Source of the DNA: Streptomyces humi
GTDB lineage: Bacteria; Actinomycetota; Actinomycetes; Streptomycetales; Streptomycetaceae
Length of the DNA: 64,000 bases
Assembly: GCF_001005085.2 (NCBI RefSeq)
Contig: NZ_LBMU02000037.1
Location: 1-64,000, forward strand
Reading direction: 5' to 3'
Below the pieces are notes generated by a model. It did not search any database. It was not told the DNA's origin and was given only the letters and a program-made list of their open reading frames with translations. A program made the position numbers and the translations under genes. This document shows positions 38,479 to 47,606 of the stretch, piece by piece. Each line of letters starts with the position of its first letter. The first letter of the stretch is position 1.

Positions 38479-39240
38479 ATGGCCGCGATCAGTCTCAGCA
38501 AGGTGGAGCGGACAGCGCCCGCCCTCGTCGGTGCCTACCGCTCCGCCGGGATCTCCCTCACCAAGCACGGACTCGACGGCCTGCGTGCCGCCGTCTACCT
38601 GGTCGTCGACTACTCCGGCTCGATGAAGCCGTACTACGCGGACGGCAGTGTGCAGGCGCTCGCCGACCGGGTGCTCGGTCTCTCCGCGCACCTGGACGAC
38701 GACGGCCGGGTGCCCGTCGTCTTCTTCTCCACCGACATCGACGCGGTCACCGACATCGAACTCGCCGGGCACGAGGGCCGGATCGAGAAGATCGCGGCCG
38801 GGCTCGGGCACATGGGGAAGACCAGCTACCACCTGGCCATGGACGCCGTGATCGACCACTACCTGGACAGCGGGTCCACCGCGCCCGCCCTGGTCGTCTT
38901 CCAGACCGACGGCGGCCCGATCAACAAGCTCGCCGCGGAACGCTACCTGTGCAAGGCGGCGAAGCTGCCGCTGTTCTGGCAGTTCGTCGGCTTCGGCGAC
39001 CCGCGCAGCAAGCAGTTCGACTTCCTGCGCAGGCTCGACGAGCTGGCGGTGCCGGGGAAGCGGGTGGTGGACAACGCGGGCTTCTTCCACGCCGGTTCGG
39101 ACCCGCGGAAGGTCCCGGACGGGGAGCTGTACGACCGGGTCGTCGGCGAGTTCCCGCAGTGGCTGGCGGCGGCGCGGGCGGCGGGCATCGTCGGGCCGGG
39201 CGGCGGAGCGGGCGTCGGGCCGGGCGTCGGAGCGGCCTGA
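38479..39240 (+). CDS. VWA-domain protein, TerY/TerF-like
   Basis: 253 residues with GAGGGGAAG before the start. A single von Willebrand A domain with an intact MIDAS: DYSGSMKPYY (DxSxS), the conserved Thr region near FFSTDIDAVTD and the Asp in VVFQTDGGP. The N-terminus (LSKVERTAPALVGAYRSAG) matches proteins of tellurium-resistance/stress operons. A Gly-rich tail ends the protein. No other ter genes are near, so the function stays open. Confidence 0.82.
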   Translation: MAAISLSKVERTAPALVGAYRSAGISLTKHGLDGLRAAVYLVVDYSGSMKPYYADGSVQALADRVLGLSAHLDDDGRVPVVFFSTDIDAVTDIELAGHEGRIEKIAAGLGHMGKTSYHLAMDAVIDHYLDSGSTAPALVVFQTDGGPINKLAAERYLCKAAKLPLFWQFVGFGDPRSKQFDFLRRLDELAVPGKRVVDNAGFFHAGSDPRKVPDGELYDRVVGEFPQWLAAARAAGIVGPGGGAGVGPGVGAA

Positions 39241-39316
39241 GTTTACGTCGCCCCGTTGGCTGTAGCGCTCCGGCGTGCCACCCTGAGGGGTGATCCGGCG
39301 GGGAGGCGGGCGACGT

Positions 39317-40975
39317 ATGGACGACGGCGCGCGAACGGTGAACGGACAGGTACGGCTGGGGAGTTCCGCGGACCGGGCGGCTCCGCCCGGCAAGGGCGAG
39401 AAACTCGCGGACTGGGCGGACGGGCGGCTCGGGATCTACAGCCTGGCCAAGGCCAACATGCGCAAGGTGTTCCCGGACCACTGGTCCTTCATGCTGGGCG
39501 AGGTCTGCCTCTACAGCTTCCTCATCCTGATCCTCACGGGCATCTACCTCACCCTGTTCTTCGAGCCCAGCGGCGCCGAGGTCGTCTACCACGGCACCTA
39601 CGAGCCGCTGAACGGCATCATCATGACCAAGGCGTACGAGTCGACGCTGCACATCAGCTTCGACGTGCGCGGCGGCCTGCTGATCCGGCAGATCCACCAC
39701 TGGGCGGCGCTGGTCTTCGTGGCCGGCATGGTCGTCCACATGATGCGGGTGTTCTTCACCGGCGCCTTCCGCAAGCCCCGCGAGGTCAACTGGCTGTTCG
39801 GCTGGACGCTGCTGTTCCTCGCCATCCTCACCGGCCTGACCGGCTACTCGCTCCCCGACGACCTGCTCTCCGGCACCGGCGTCCGGTTCGCCGACGGCGC
39901 GATCCTGTCGATCCCGATCGTCGGCTCGTACATCTCGATGTTCCTGTTCGGCGGGGAGTTCCCCGGCCACGACATCATCTCGCGGTTCTTCCCGATCCAC
40001 GTGCTGCTGCTGCCCGGGATCATGCTGGGCCTGGTCGTCGCCCACCTGATCCTGGTCTTCTACCACAAGCACACCCAGTACCCGGCGCCCGGACGCGACC
40101 AGAAGAGCGTGGTCGGCATGCCCTTCCTGCCGGTCTACATGGCCAAGGCCGGCGGTTTCTTCTTCCTCGTCTTCGGCGTCCTCGCGTTCATCGGTGCCAT
40201 CGCCACCATCAACCCGGTGTGGGCCTTCGGCCCCTACCGCCCCGACCTGGTGACCACCGGCGCCCAGCCCGACTGGTACCTCGGCTTCTCCGAGGGCCTG
40301 ATCCGGGTGATGCCCGGCTGGGAGATCAACGCCTGGGGCCACACCCTGGAACTGGGTGTCTTCATCCCCTTCTCGCTCTTCCCGCTCTTCCTCCTCGCCA
40401 TCGGCGTCTACCCGTTCATCGAGGCGTGGATCACCGGCGACAGACGCGAGCACCACATCCTCGACCGGCCGCGCAACGCCCCTGTCCGCACCGCCCTCGG
40501 CGTCGCCTGGCTCACCGTCTACTTCGTGCTGCTGATCGGCGGCGGCAACGACATCGTGGCCACCCACCTGCATCTCTCCATCAACACGATCACCTGGTTC
40601 GTACGGATCTCCGTCTTCGTCGCCCCCGTCCTCGCCTTCGTCGTCACCAAGCGAGTCTGTCTCGGACTGCAACGCCGGGACCGCGACAAGGTGCTGCACG
40701 GCAGGGAGACCGGCCTCATCAAGATGCTTCCGCACGGCGAGTACATCGAGGTCCACGAACCCCTCAGCCAGGCCCAGCTGTTCACCCTCACCCAGCACGA
40801 ACAGAACCCGCCCTACGAACTGGGCCCGCTGGAGGACGCCAACGGGGTACGGCGGAAGGTCACGCTCTCGCAGCGGGTACGGGCAAGCCTGGCCAGAGGG
40901 ATGTACGGCCCGGACACCCACATCCCCAAGCCGACCCAGGAGGAGTACCGGGAGCTGACAAGAGGCGATCACTGA
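39317..40975 (+). CDS. Orphan QcrB-type cytochrome b
   Basis: 552 residues from ATG 39317. Resembles the actinobacterial cytochrome b of the bc1-aa3 supercomplex: paired heme histidines in QIHHWAALVFVAGMVVHMM and in PIHVLLLPGIMLGLVVAH plus FYHKHTQYP, the quinol-site motif as PDWYLGFSEG (variant of PEWY), about eight membrane segments and a long hydrophilic C-terminus. No qcrC or qcrA lies beside it, so this is probably a second copy, used with another partner or under special conditions. The repeat copy C begins one base after its stop. Confidence 0.88.
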   Translation: MDDGARTVNGQVRLGSSADRAAPPGKGEKLADWADGRLGIYSLAKANMRKVFPDHWSFMLGEVCLYSFLILILTGIYLTLFFEPSGAEVVYHGTYEPLNGIIMTKAYESTLHISFDVRGGLLIRQIHHWAALVFVAGMVVHMMRVFFTGAFRKPREVNWLFGWTLLFLAILTGLTGYSLPDDLLSGTGVRFADGAILSIPIVGSYISMFLFGGEFPGHDIISRFFPIHVLLLPGIMLGLVVAHLILVFYHKHTQYPAPGRDQKSVVGMPFLPVYMAKAGGFFFLVFGVLAFIGAIATINPVWAFGPYRPDLVTTGAQPDWYLGFSEGLIRVMPGWEINAWGHTLELGVFIPFSLFPLFLLAIGVYPFIEAWITGDRREHHILDRPRNAPVRTALGVAWLTVYFVLLIGGGNDIVATHLHLSINTITWFVRISVFVAPVLAFVVTKRVCLGLQRRDRDKVLHGRETGLIKMLPHGEYIEVHEPLSQAQLFTLTQHEQNPPYELGPLEDANGVRRKVTLSQRVRASLARGMYGPDTHIPKPTQEEYRELTRGDH

Positions 40976-40976
40976 C

Positions 40977-41030
40977 GCGCCCCGCAGGGGCGCGGGGAAC
41001 TGCGCGACCAGCCCCCACCGGCCCGCAGCC
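40977..41030. repeat. Dispersed hairpin repeat, copy C (between convergent genes)
   Basis: Stem GCGCCCC-GCA-GGGGCGC followed by GGGGAACTGCGCGACCAGCC and CGGCCCGCAGCC. It fills exactly the gap between the qcrB-like stop and the convergent acyl-CoA dehydrogenase stop, where it could serve as a bidirectional terminator. Confidence 0.75.
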
Positions 41031-41995
41031 TAAGGACGACCGAGGACCACCCGTCTGCACTCCTCCGGCGCACCCCAAGCCCCCCGCAACGCCCGCGCTT
41101 TGGTCAGCCAGAGCGACAGGTCGTACTCCGCCGTGTACCCGATCGCCCCATGCAGTTGCAGTGCCGCCCGCGCCGCCGCGTACCCCGCCTCGCACGCGCT
41201 GAGCTTCGCCGCGGCCACGTCCGCCGGACTCATCGTCACCGCCGCTCCGAAGACCAGCGGCCGGGCGAACTCCAGCGCGATCCGCACATCGGCCAGCCGA
41301 TGCCGGACCGCCTGGAACGACCCGATGGGCACGCCGAACTGGGTGCGCTGCTTGACGTACGCCACCGTCCGGTCGAGCAGCGCCAGCCCCACGCCCAGCG
41401 CCTGGGCCGCCGTCGCCAGCCGGGCCCAGAGCAGTGCCTCCGCCCATGCCGGTTCCGCGCCGACCAGCTCGCCGACCGGGGGGAGCGGGGTGAGCCTGCG
41501 CGCCGGATCCAGGGACCGGCGCACCGCACCGGCACCGGGCGACAACCGCAGTCCCTCCGGCGTGGCGGCCAGCCGTACCTGCGCCGCGTCCCCGTCCAGC
41601 GCGAGTCCGTACCCGTGCCGGGCGAAGGACATCGTCACGGTCGCCATCGCACTGCCCGACGCCAGTTCCGGCAGGAACCGCTTCGCCAGGTCGGCCCGCT
41701 CGCCGAGCAGCACGGCGGCCGCCACCGTCTCGACCGACGGCCCGGGCACCGCGTACCGTCCCAGCTCGACGAAGGCGACGGCGAGTTCGACCGGCCGGCG
41801 GCCCGCCCCGCCGTACTCCTCCGGCACCGCAAGACCGAACACCCCCGCCTCGGCGATACGACCCCACAGCGCCCGTCCGCTCGCGTGCTCACCGCGGCTC
41901 CAGTCCCGTACCACCCGCGGGGTGTCCGCCGCCGCCAGCAGTGCCCGCAGGGCGGACGCGAAGTCGCGCTGCCCGGTGTCGAGGAGGAAACGCAT
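41030..41995 (-). CDS. Acyl-CoA dehydrogenase, small FadE32/FadE33-like subunit
   Basis: 321 residues, well short of the usual 380. ATG 41995 follows the upstream dehydrogenase stop after one base. The C-terminal domain motif is present (AYVKQRTQFGVPIGSFQAVRHRLA cut into RTQFGVPIGSFQ and AVRHRLADV) and LQLHGAIGYTAEYDLSLWL, but the FAD-proximal middle domain is degenerate. Such short subunits pair with a full-length partner to form alpha2beta2 enzymes acting on steroid acyl-CoAs in mycobacteria. The tandem with the next gene fits that arrangement. Confidence 0.82.
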   Translation of the reverse strand: MRFLLDTGQRDFASALRALLAAADTPRVVRDWSRGEHASGRALWGRIAEAGVFGLAVPEEYGGAGRRPVELAVAFVELGRYAVPGPSVETVAAAVLLGERADLAKRFLPELASGSAMATVTMSFARHGYGLALDGDAAQVRLAATPEGLRLSPGAGAVRRSLDPARRLTPLPPVGELVGAEPAWAEALLWARLATAAQALGVGLALLDRTVAYVKQRTQFGVPIGSFQAVRHRLADVRIALEFARPLVFGAAVTMSPADVAAAKLSACEAGYAAARAALQLHGAIGYTAEYDLSLWLTKARALRGAWGAPEECRRVVLGRP

Positions 41996-41996
41996 G

Positions 41997-43148
41997 TCAG
42001 CGGCGTCCCTTCGGCAGGCCGAGCAGGCGCTCGGCGATGATGTCGCGCTGGATCTCGTTGGTGCCCGCGTAGACGGGACCGGCGAGCGCGAAGACATACC
42101 CCTCGGACCACGGTGAGCCGGCCTCCTCACCCGCCGGGCCGAGCAGGTCGAGCGCCGTCTCGTGCAGCGCGAGGTCCAGCTCGGACCAGAACACCTTGTT
42201 GAGGCTGGACTCCGGACCCAGCGCCTCGCCGTCCAGGTGGCGCGAGGCGGCCGCGTAGGTGAACAGCTGATAGGCGCGGGCGCGGACGACGGCGTCGGCC
42301 ACCCCGGCCGCGGCGGACTCCGGGGCACCCTGTTCCTGCCAGAGGCTCAGCAGCCGGTCGGCGCAGGCCAGGAACCGGCCCGGCGACCGCAGGGTCAGTC
42401 CCCGCTCGTTGCCCGCCGTCGACATCGCGATCCGCCAGCCCTGCCCCGGTTCGCCGATCACGTCCTCGTCCGGCACGAACACCTGGTCCAGGAAGAGTTC
42501 GGCGAAGGCGGGCTTCCCGTCGAGGCGGCCGATGGGCCGGACGGTCACGCCCGGCGCGCGCAGGTCGAACATCAGGTACGTGAGCCCCTGGTGCGGTCCG
42601 GGGGTGTCCGGATCGCTGCGGAACAGGCCGAAGGCACGGTCGGCGAAGGCCGCCCGTGACGACCAGGTCTTCTGGCCGGTCAGCAGCCAGCCGCCGGCCG
42701 TCCGCACCGCCCTGGACCTCAGGGCGGCCAGGTCGGAACCGGCCTCCGGTTCGGACCAGGCCTGCGCCCAGACCACCTCCCCGGTGGCCATCGGCGGCAG
42801 CACCCGGGCGCGCTGCTCCTCGGTGCCGTGGTCGAAGAGGGTCGGGGCGAGCAGGCTGACGCCGTTCTGGCCGACCCGGCCCGGCGCACCCGCCGCGTAG
42901 TACTCCTCCTCGAAGACCAGCCAGCGGACCAGCCCCGCGTCCCGGCCGCCGTACCGCTCCGGCCAGGACACCACCGACCAGCGGTCCGCGGCCAGTTCGG
43001 CCTCCCAGGCGCGGTGCGCCGCGAAGCCCTCCGCGGTCTCCAGGGAGGGGAGCGGGCGGGGTGGCACATGCGCCGTCAGCCAGGCGCGGGCCTCGGCGCG
43101 GAACTCCTCGTCCGCCGGGGTGTGGGTCAGGTCCACTGCCTCCGTCAC
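41997..43148 (-). CDS. Acyl-CoA dehydrogenase, FadE31-like subunit
   Basis: 383 residues from GTG 43148, with GGAAGGA upstream. Full FAD-dependent dehydrogenase: WAQAWSEPEAGSDLAALRSR, LTGQKTWSSRAAFADRAF, AGNERGLTLRSPGRF and the C-terminal AGPVYAGTNEIQRDIIAERL. The long arm between domains and the length resemble mycobacterial FadE31. Its promoter region holds the shared palindrome at 43157-43172, which also faces the divergent SDR gene. It likely forms a heteromer with the small subunit that follows. Confidence 0.84.
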   Translation of the reverse strand: MTEAVDLTHTPADEEFRAEARAWLTAHVPPRPLPSLETAEGFAAHRAWEAELAADRWSVVSWPERYGGRDAGLVRWLVFEEEYYAAGAPGRVGQNGVSLLAPTLFDHGTEEQRARVLPPMATGEVVWAQAWSEPEAGSDLAALRSRAVRTAGGWLLTGQKTWSSRAAFADRAFGLFRSDPDTPGPHQGLTYLMFDLRAPGVTVRPIGRLDGKPAFAELFLDQVFVPDEDVIGEPGQGWRIAMSTAGNERGLTLRSPGRFLACADRLLSLWQEQGAPESAAAGVADAVVRARAYQLFTYAAASRHLDGEALGPESSLNKVFWSELDLALHETALDLLGPAGEEAGSPWSEGYVFALAGPVYAGTNEIQRDIIAERLLGLPKGRR

Positions 43149-43156
43149 CGTCCTTC

Positions 43157-43172
43157 CCTAACAAGTGTTTGG
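43157..43172. promoter_or_regulatory. Candidate KstR2-type operator, site 1
   Basis: CCTAACAAGTGTTTGG is a CCnAACAnnTGTTnGG palindrome. The offset stretch AACAAGTGTTTGGT (43160-43173) fits the reported mycobacterial KstR2 motif AnCAAGnnCTTGnT with one mismatch. It sits between the divergent fadE31-like and ipdF-like starts, just upstream of the TAGCGT -10 of the latter, so binding would block both promoters. Confidence 0.7.
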
Positions 43173-43189
43173 TAGGTTAGCGTGGCCCT

Positions 43190-43978
43190 ATGACAGGCGT
43201 CGAGACTCCGGAGTACGTGCCCGGGCACGGGCTGCTCGAGGGCCGCACCGCCGTCATCACCGCCGCGGCCGGGGCGGGGATCGGCGGGGCGACCGCGCGG
43301 CGCTTCCTGGAGGAGGGTGCGCGCGTACTCATCAGCGACGCGCATGCCCGGCGGCTCAAGGAGCACGAGGCCGAACTCGCCCGGGAGTTCCCCGGCGCCG
43401 TCGGCGCCGTCGCGTGCGACGTGACCGACGAGGCGCAGGTGGGGGCCCTGTTCGACACCGCCGTCCGGGACCACGGACGGCTGGACATCGTCGTCAACAA
43501 CGCCGGTCTCGGCGGGACTTCGCCGATCGCCGACATGAGTGACGACCAGTGGTCGCGGGTCCTCGACGTCACCTTGGGAGGCACCTTCCGCTGCCTGCGG
43601 GCCGCCCTGCGGCGGTTCCGGGAGGGCGGGCACGGCGGGGTGGTCGTCAACAACTCCTCCGTCCTCGGCTGGCGGGCCCAGGCCGGGCAGGCGCACTACG
43701 CCGCCGCCAAGGCCGGGGTGATGGCGCTGACCCGCTGCGCGGCGATGGAGGCCGCCGAGTACGGGGTCCGGGTCAACGCCGTGGCGCCGAGCCTCGCCAT
43801 GCACCCCCACCTGGTGAAGGTGACCTCGGCCGACCTGCTGGCGGAACTCACCGCCCGTGAGGCCTTCGGCCGCCACGCCGAACCCTGGGAGGTGGCCAAC
43901 GCCATCGTCTTCCTGGCGTCCGGCTACTCCTCGTACCTCACCGGCGAGGTCGTCTCCGTCAGCGGCCAGCATCCCTGA
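43190..43978 (+). CDS. ipdF: SDR dehydrogenase, IpdF-like
   Basis: 262 residues, the same length as mycobacterial IpdF. Rossmann start AVITAAAGAGIGGATARR (a variant of TGxxxGIG), IVVNNAGLGG, the catalytic Ser in VVNNSSVLG and the YAAAK Tyr-Lys pair. IpdF oxidises a hydroxyl on the HIP-CoA-derived ring in steroid degradation. A TAGCGT hexamer six bases before the ATG suggests a leaderless message. First gene of the plus-strand run ipdF-kstR2-fadA6. Confidence 0.75.
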   Translation: MTGVETPEYVPGHGLLEGRTAVITAAAGAGIGGATARRFLEEGARVLISDAHARRLKEHEAELAREFPGAVGAVACDVTDEAQVGALFDTAVRDHGRLDIVVNNAGLGGTSPIADMSDDQWSRVLDVTLGGTFRCLRAALRRFREGGHGGVVVNNSSVLGWRAQAGQAHYAAAKAGVMALTRCAAMEAAEYGVRVNAVAPSLAMHPHLVKVTSADLLAELTAREAFGRHAEPWEVANAIVFLASGYSSYLTGEVVSVSGQHP

Positions 43979-44003
43979 CCCCCGGAGCGATCACAATGGA
44001 CCC

Positions 44004-44615
44004 GTGCCGACCAAGAAGAAGCCCCAGGTGACCGCCGCCCCCGCCCGGCGCCGTGAACTCCTCGAGACCGCCGCCGAGGTCTTCGCCGAACAGGGCTACA
44101 ACGCCACCACCGTACGCAAGATCGCCGATCACGCGGGCATGCTCGCGGGCAGCCTCTACTACCACTTCGACTCCAAGGAATCGATGCTGGAGGAGATCCT
44201 GCGGACCTTCCTCGACGAGCTCTGGGACGGTTACGACACCGTCCTGGACGCCGCACTCGGCCCCCGCGAGACCCTCGAAGCCCTCGTCACCGAGTCCTTC
44301 CGGGAGATCGACCGGCACCGCGCCGCCGTCGCGATCTACCAGAAGGAGAGCAGGCAACTGGTGGCGCAGGACAGGTTCGCCTTTCTCGCCGAGTCGCAGC
44401 GCAGGTTCGAGAAGGCGTGGCTGGCCACGCTGGAACGCGGGGTCGCCGCGCGCGTCTTCCGCGCCGACCTCGACGTCCGTCTCACCTACCGGTTCGTGCG
44501 CGACACGGTATGGGTCGCCGCCTCCTGGTACCGGCCGGGCGGACAGCACAGCCCGGAGGAGATCGCCCGGCAGTACCTGTCGATGGTGCTGGACGGGATC
44601 GCCGTCCGCGAGTAG
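44004..44615 (+). CDS. kstR2: TetR-family regulator, KstR2-like
   Basis: 203 residues from GTG 44004; CACAAT lies six bases before it. N-terminal HTH: RRELLETAAEVFAEQGYNAT then TVRKIADHAGMLAGSLYYHF. The C-terminal domain matches TetR_C KstR2 type proteins (FREIDRHRAAVAIYQKESRQ, YRFVRDTVWVAASWYRPGG). In mycobacteria KstR2 releases DNA on binding HIP-CoA. Gene neighbours, the palindromes and the length (about 200 residues) all fit; direct identity needs testing. Confidence 0.78.
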   Translation: MPTKKKPQVTAAPARRRELLETAAEVFAEQGYNATTVRKIADHAGMLAGSLYYHFDSKESMLEEILRTFLDELWDGYDTVLDAALGPRETLEALVTESFREIDRHRAAVAIYQKESRQLVAQDRFAFLAESQRRFEKAWLATLERGVAARVFRADLDVRLTYRFVRDTVWVAASWYRPGGQHSPEEIARQYLSMVLDGIAVRE

Positions 44616-44661
44616 CTCACCCATTCGTTGAAAACCCCTTTCTGGGCAGGGAGTCGATGAC

Positions 44662-45819
44662 ATGGCCGAGGCCTACATAGTCGAAGCGGTGCGCACGCCG
44701 GTCGGGCGGCGCGGGGGCGGACTCAGCGGGGTCCACCCGGCCGACCTGGGCGCCCATGTGCTGACCGCCCTCATCGAACGGTCCGGCGTGGACCCGGCCG
44801 CCGTCGAGGACGTCGTCTTCGGCTGCCTGGACGCGGTCGGACCGCAGGCCGGTGACATCGCACGCACCAGCTGGCTGGCGGCCGGTCTGCCCGAGGAGGT
44901 GCCGGGCGTCACCGTCGACCGGCAGTGCGGCTCCTCGCAGCAGGCCGTGCACTTCGCCGCGCAGGCCGTCCTGTCGGGCACCCAGGACCTGGTGGTCGCC
45001 GGCGGCGTCCAGAACATGTCCCAGATCCCCATCGCGTTCGCCTCCCGCCAGGCCGCCGAGCCGCTGGGCCTGACCGAGGGGCCCTTCCTGGGCAGCGAGG
45101 GCTGGCGCGCCCGGTACGGACGGCAGCCCGTCAACCAGTTCGCCGGCGCCGAGATGATCGCCGCCAAGTGGGGCATCAGCCGCCAGGACCAGGAGGAGTT
45201 CGCCCTGCGCTCCCACCGGCGGGCACTGAGCGCCATCGACGAGGGCCGCTTCGAACGCGAGACGGTCCCCTACGGTCACGTCCCGGTGGACGAGGGCCCG
45301 CGCCGGGACACCTCCCTGGAGAAGATGGCCGCCCTCAGACCGGTCGTCGACGGCGGCACCATCACCGCCGCCTGCTCCTCCCAGGTCTCCGACGGCGCCG
45401 CCGCGATGCTCCTCGCCTCCGAACGGGCCGTCCGCGAACACGGACTGCGTCCCCGCGCCCGCGTCCACCACCTCTCCGTCCGCGGCGAGGACCCGATCCG
45501 GATGCTCTCCGCCCCGATCCCCGCCACCGCCCACGCGCTGAAGAAGACCGGCCTGACCATCGACGCCATCGACCTCGTCGAGATCAACGAGGCGTTCGCC
45601 CCGGTCGTCCTCGCCTGGCTCAAGGAGACCGGCGCCGACCCCGCCAGGGTCAACGTCAACGGCGGCGCCATCGCCCTCGGCCACCCCCTCGGCGCGACCG
45701 GCGTCAAGCTCATGACGACCCTCCTCCACGAACTGGAACGCACCGACGGCCGGTTCGGCCTCCAGACGATGTGCGAGGGCGGCGGCCAGGCGAACGTGAC
45801 GATCATCGAACGGCTGTGA
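44662..45819 (+). CDS. fadA6: Thiolase (acetyl-CoA acetyltransferase), FadA6-like
   Basis: 385 residues, ATG after GGGAG. The acylation cysteine is Cys89 in VDRQCGSSQQAVHF; the His motif is NGGAIALGHPLGATG; the C-terminal Cys motif is TMCEGGGQANVTII. FadA6 releases acetyl-CoA in the late steps of HIP ring degradation. Its stop is only nine bases from the stop of the convergent ipdC gene. Confidence 0.82.
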   Translation: MAEAYIVEAVRTPVGRRGGGLSGVHPADLGAHVLTALIERSGVDPAAVEDVVFGCLDAVGPQAGDIARTSWLAAGLPEEVPGVTVDRQCGSSQQAVHFAAQAVLSGTQDLVVAGGVQNMSQIPIAFASRQAAEPLGLTEGPFLGSEGWRARYGRQPVNQFAGAEMIAAKWGISRQDQEEFALRSHRRALSAIDEGRFERETVPYGHVPVDEGPRRDTSLEKMAALRPVVDGGTITAACSSQVSDGAAAMLLASERAVREHGLRPRARVHHLSVRGEDPIRMLSAPIPATAHALKKTGLTIDAIDLVEINEAFAPVVLAWLKETGADPARVNVNGGAIALGHPLGATGVKLMTTLLHELERTDGRFGLQTMCEGGGQANVTIIERL

Positions 45820-45828
45820 AGGCCATGT

Positions 45829-46878
45829 TCATCGAGCGGTTGTGAGCCGGGTTCTGACCTCCTCGGCCTCCTTCATGATCCGTTCCACCAGTTCCGCGCA
45901 CGACGGCAGGTCGTCGATCACCCCGGCGACCTGCCCGGCCGCCATCACCCCCAGGTCCGTCCGGCCGTCCACCATCGCCGACCTGAGCAGCATCGGCGTG
46001 TTCGCGGCCAGCAGCACCTGACTCCACGACAGCTCCTTGCCGTGCCGCAGGGCCAGGCCGTCCCGGACCAGCTGCCGCCAGGTGAGCCCGGACAGCTTCC
46101 GGAACCCCGCCGCCCGCCGTATCGCATGCAGCAGACTCCGGGCCCGGCCCGAACGCTCCAGCGAGGCCACCAGATCGGACCGCAGCATCCGGTGCGGCAG
46201 CCCGTCCACCGCCCGGGTGACGGTGACGTCCTTCACCGTCGCCGCCAGATATCTCGCCTTGACCGCGTCCGGCACCGCCGAGTCGGAGGTGAGCAGGAAC
46301 CGGGTGCCCATCGCCACGCCCGCCGCGCCGTACGCCAGCGCCGCCATCAGTCCCCGCCCGTCGAAGAACCCGCCGGCGGCCACCACCGGTATCCGCACCG
46401 CGTCCACCACCTGCGGCAGCAGCACGCTGGTCGCCACCTCGCCGGTGTGCCCGCCGCCCTCGCCGCCCTGCACGATCACCGCGTCCGCGCCCCAGGCCGC
46501 CACCTTCTCGGCGTGCCGCCGGGCCCCCACGGACGGGATCACCACCACGCCCGCCGCCTTCAGCTCGGTGATCAGCTCGGGGGAGGGAGCCAGCGCGAAG
46601 GACGCCACCCGCACACCCCCGTCGACGATCAGCCGCACCCGGTCACCGGCGTCGGCCGCGTCCGCCCGCAGGTTCACCCCGAACGGGGCGTCCGTGCGGC
46701 ACCGCACCTCCGCTATCGCGGCCCGCAACTGGTCCAGGGTCATCGTGGCGGAGGCCAGGATGCCGAGGGCCCCGGCGTTGGCCGTCGCCGAGACCAGCCG
46801 GGGGCCGGCCACCCAGCCCATCCCCGTCTGCACCACCGGATGCCGGATCCCCACCAGCCGGGTCAGCGCCGTCTCCAT
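45829..46878 (-). CDS. ipdC: FMN-dependent oxidoreductase of the nitronate monooxygenase family, IpdC-like
   Basis: 349 residues from ATG 46878, which overlaps the ipdB stop by one base (TGATG). The 2-nitropropane-dioxygenase barrel is clear: VGIRHPVVQTGMGWVAGPRL, ADAVIVQGGEGGGHTGE, IPVVAAGGFFDGRGL and GVAMGTRFLLTSDS (FMN phosphate). In mycobacteria IpdC reduces or isomerises a HIP-derived CoA thioester. Length matches Rv3553. Confidence 0.8.
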   Translation of the reverse strand: METALTRLVGIRHPVVQTGMGWVAGPRLVSATANAGALGILASATMTLDQLRAAIAEVRCRTDAPFGVNLRADAADAGDRVRLIVDGGVRVASFALAPSPELITELKAAGVVVIPSVGARRHAEKVAAWGADAVIVQGGEGGGHTGEVATSVLLPQVVDAVRIPVVAAGGFFDGRGLMAALAYGAAGVAMGTRFLLTSDSAVPDAVKARYLAATVKDVTVTRAVDGLPHRMLRSDLVASLERSGRARSLLHAIRRAAGFRKLSGLTWRQLVRDGLALRHGKELSWSQVLLAANTPMLLRSAMVDGRTDLGVMAAGQVAGVIDDLPSCAELVERIMKEAEEVRTRLTTAR

Positions 46879-47606
46879 CAGCCGGCGACCTCCCTCGTCC
46901 GCGCGCCACCGGGATCGAGCACTTCGCGGATCAGCCGCAGCTCCTCCGCGTCCGGCTCGCGGGTGCGAGGCACCTCGTCCGGCACCACGAGCTCGAAGTC
47001 CGTCGCCTCCCGGACCTCGTCGACGCGCACCCCCGGATGCAGCGCCGCCAGCCGCATCGAGTGGTCCGGGGTCTCGAAGTCGAGGACCCCGAGGTCGGTG
47101 ACCACCCGGTGGATCCGGTGGAAGCGTTCCGTGCCCGGATGCCGGGCCACCCGGTCGTAGCCCACCCCGCACACCATGTCGACCCGCTCCACGAACACCC
47201 GCCGTGAGTGCTTCGGCACCCAGTAACTCGTCGGGTTGTTCAGCGTGTTCAGGGTCGCCCCGCGCACCCCGAGCAACTGCCGCCGGGGCCGGGCCCAGTC
47301 GCCGATGCACGAGATGTTCTGGTTGCCGTACCGGTCGAGCTGGCTCGCGCCCATCATCACGTGCCGCCGTCCGCCGGCCACCAGCGCGAGATGCTGACGG
47401 TAGGGCAGCCAGCCCTCCGGCGTCCCGTCCGGCCGGACCAGGGTCGCCTCGCCGTCGGTGAGCAGCAGGTCCGGGGCGAAAGTGAGCCGGGCCAGCCGGG
47501 CGCCCAGGGAGGGGATCAGACCCATCGGGCTCGCCAGGATCTCACCGGAGCCGCGCCAGGCCTCGGCACAGGCCAGCACGCAGTACTCGGAGCGGAGAAC
47601 GTTCAT
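46878..47606 (-). CDS. ipdB: CoA-transferase-fold hydrolase, beta subunit (IpdB-like)
   Basis: 242 residues. Family I CoA-transferase beta fold with the LLLTDGEATLVRPDG block, the VMMGASQLDRYGNQN segment and YWVPKHSRRVFVERVD. In mycobacteria IpdAB is not a transferase: it hydrolytically opens the last steroid ring (COCHEA-CoA). Overlaps ipdA by 4 bases and ipdC by 1. Confidence 0.8.
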   Translation of the reverse strand: MNVLRSEYCVLACAEAWRGSGEILASPMGLIPSLGARLARLTFAPDLLLTDGEATLVRPDGTPEGWLPYRQHLALVAGGRRHVMMGASQLDRYGNQNISCIGDWARPRRQLLGVRGATLNTLNNPTSYWVPKHSRRVFVERVDMVCGVGYDRVARHPGTERFHRIHRVVTDLGVLDFETPDHSMRLAALHPGVRVDEVREATDFELVVPDEVPRTREPDAEELRLIREVLDPGGARTREVAG

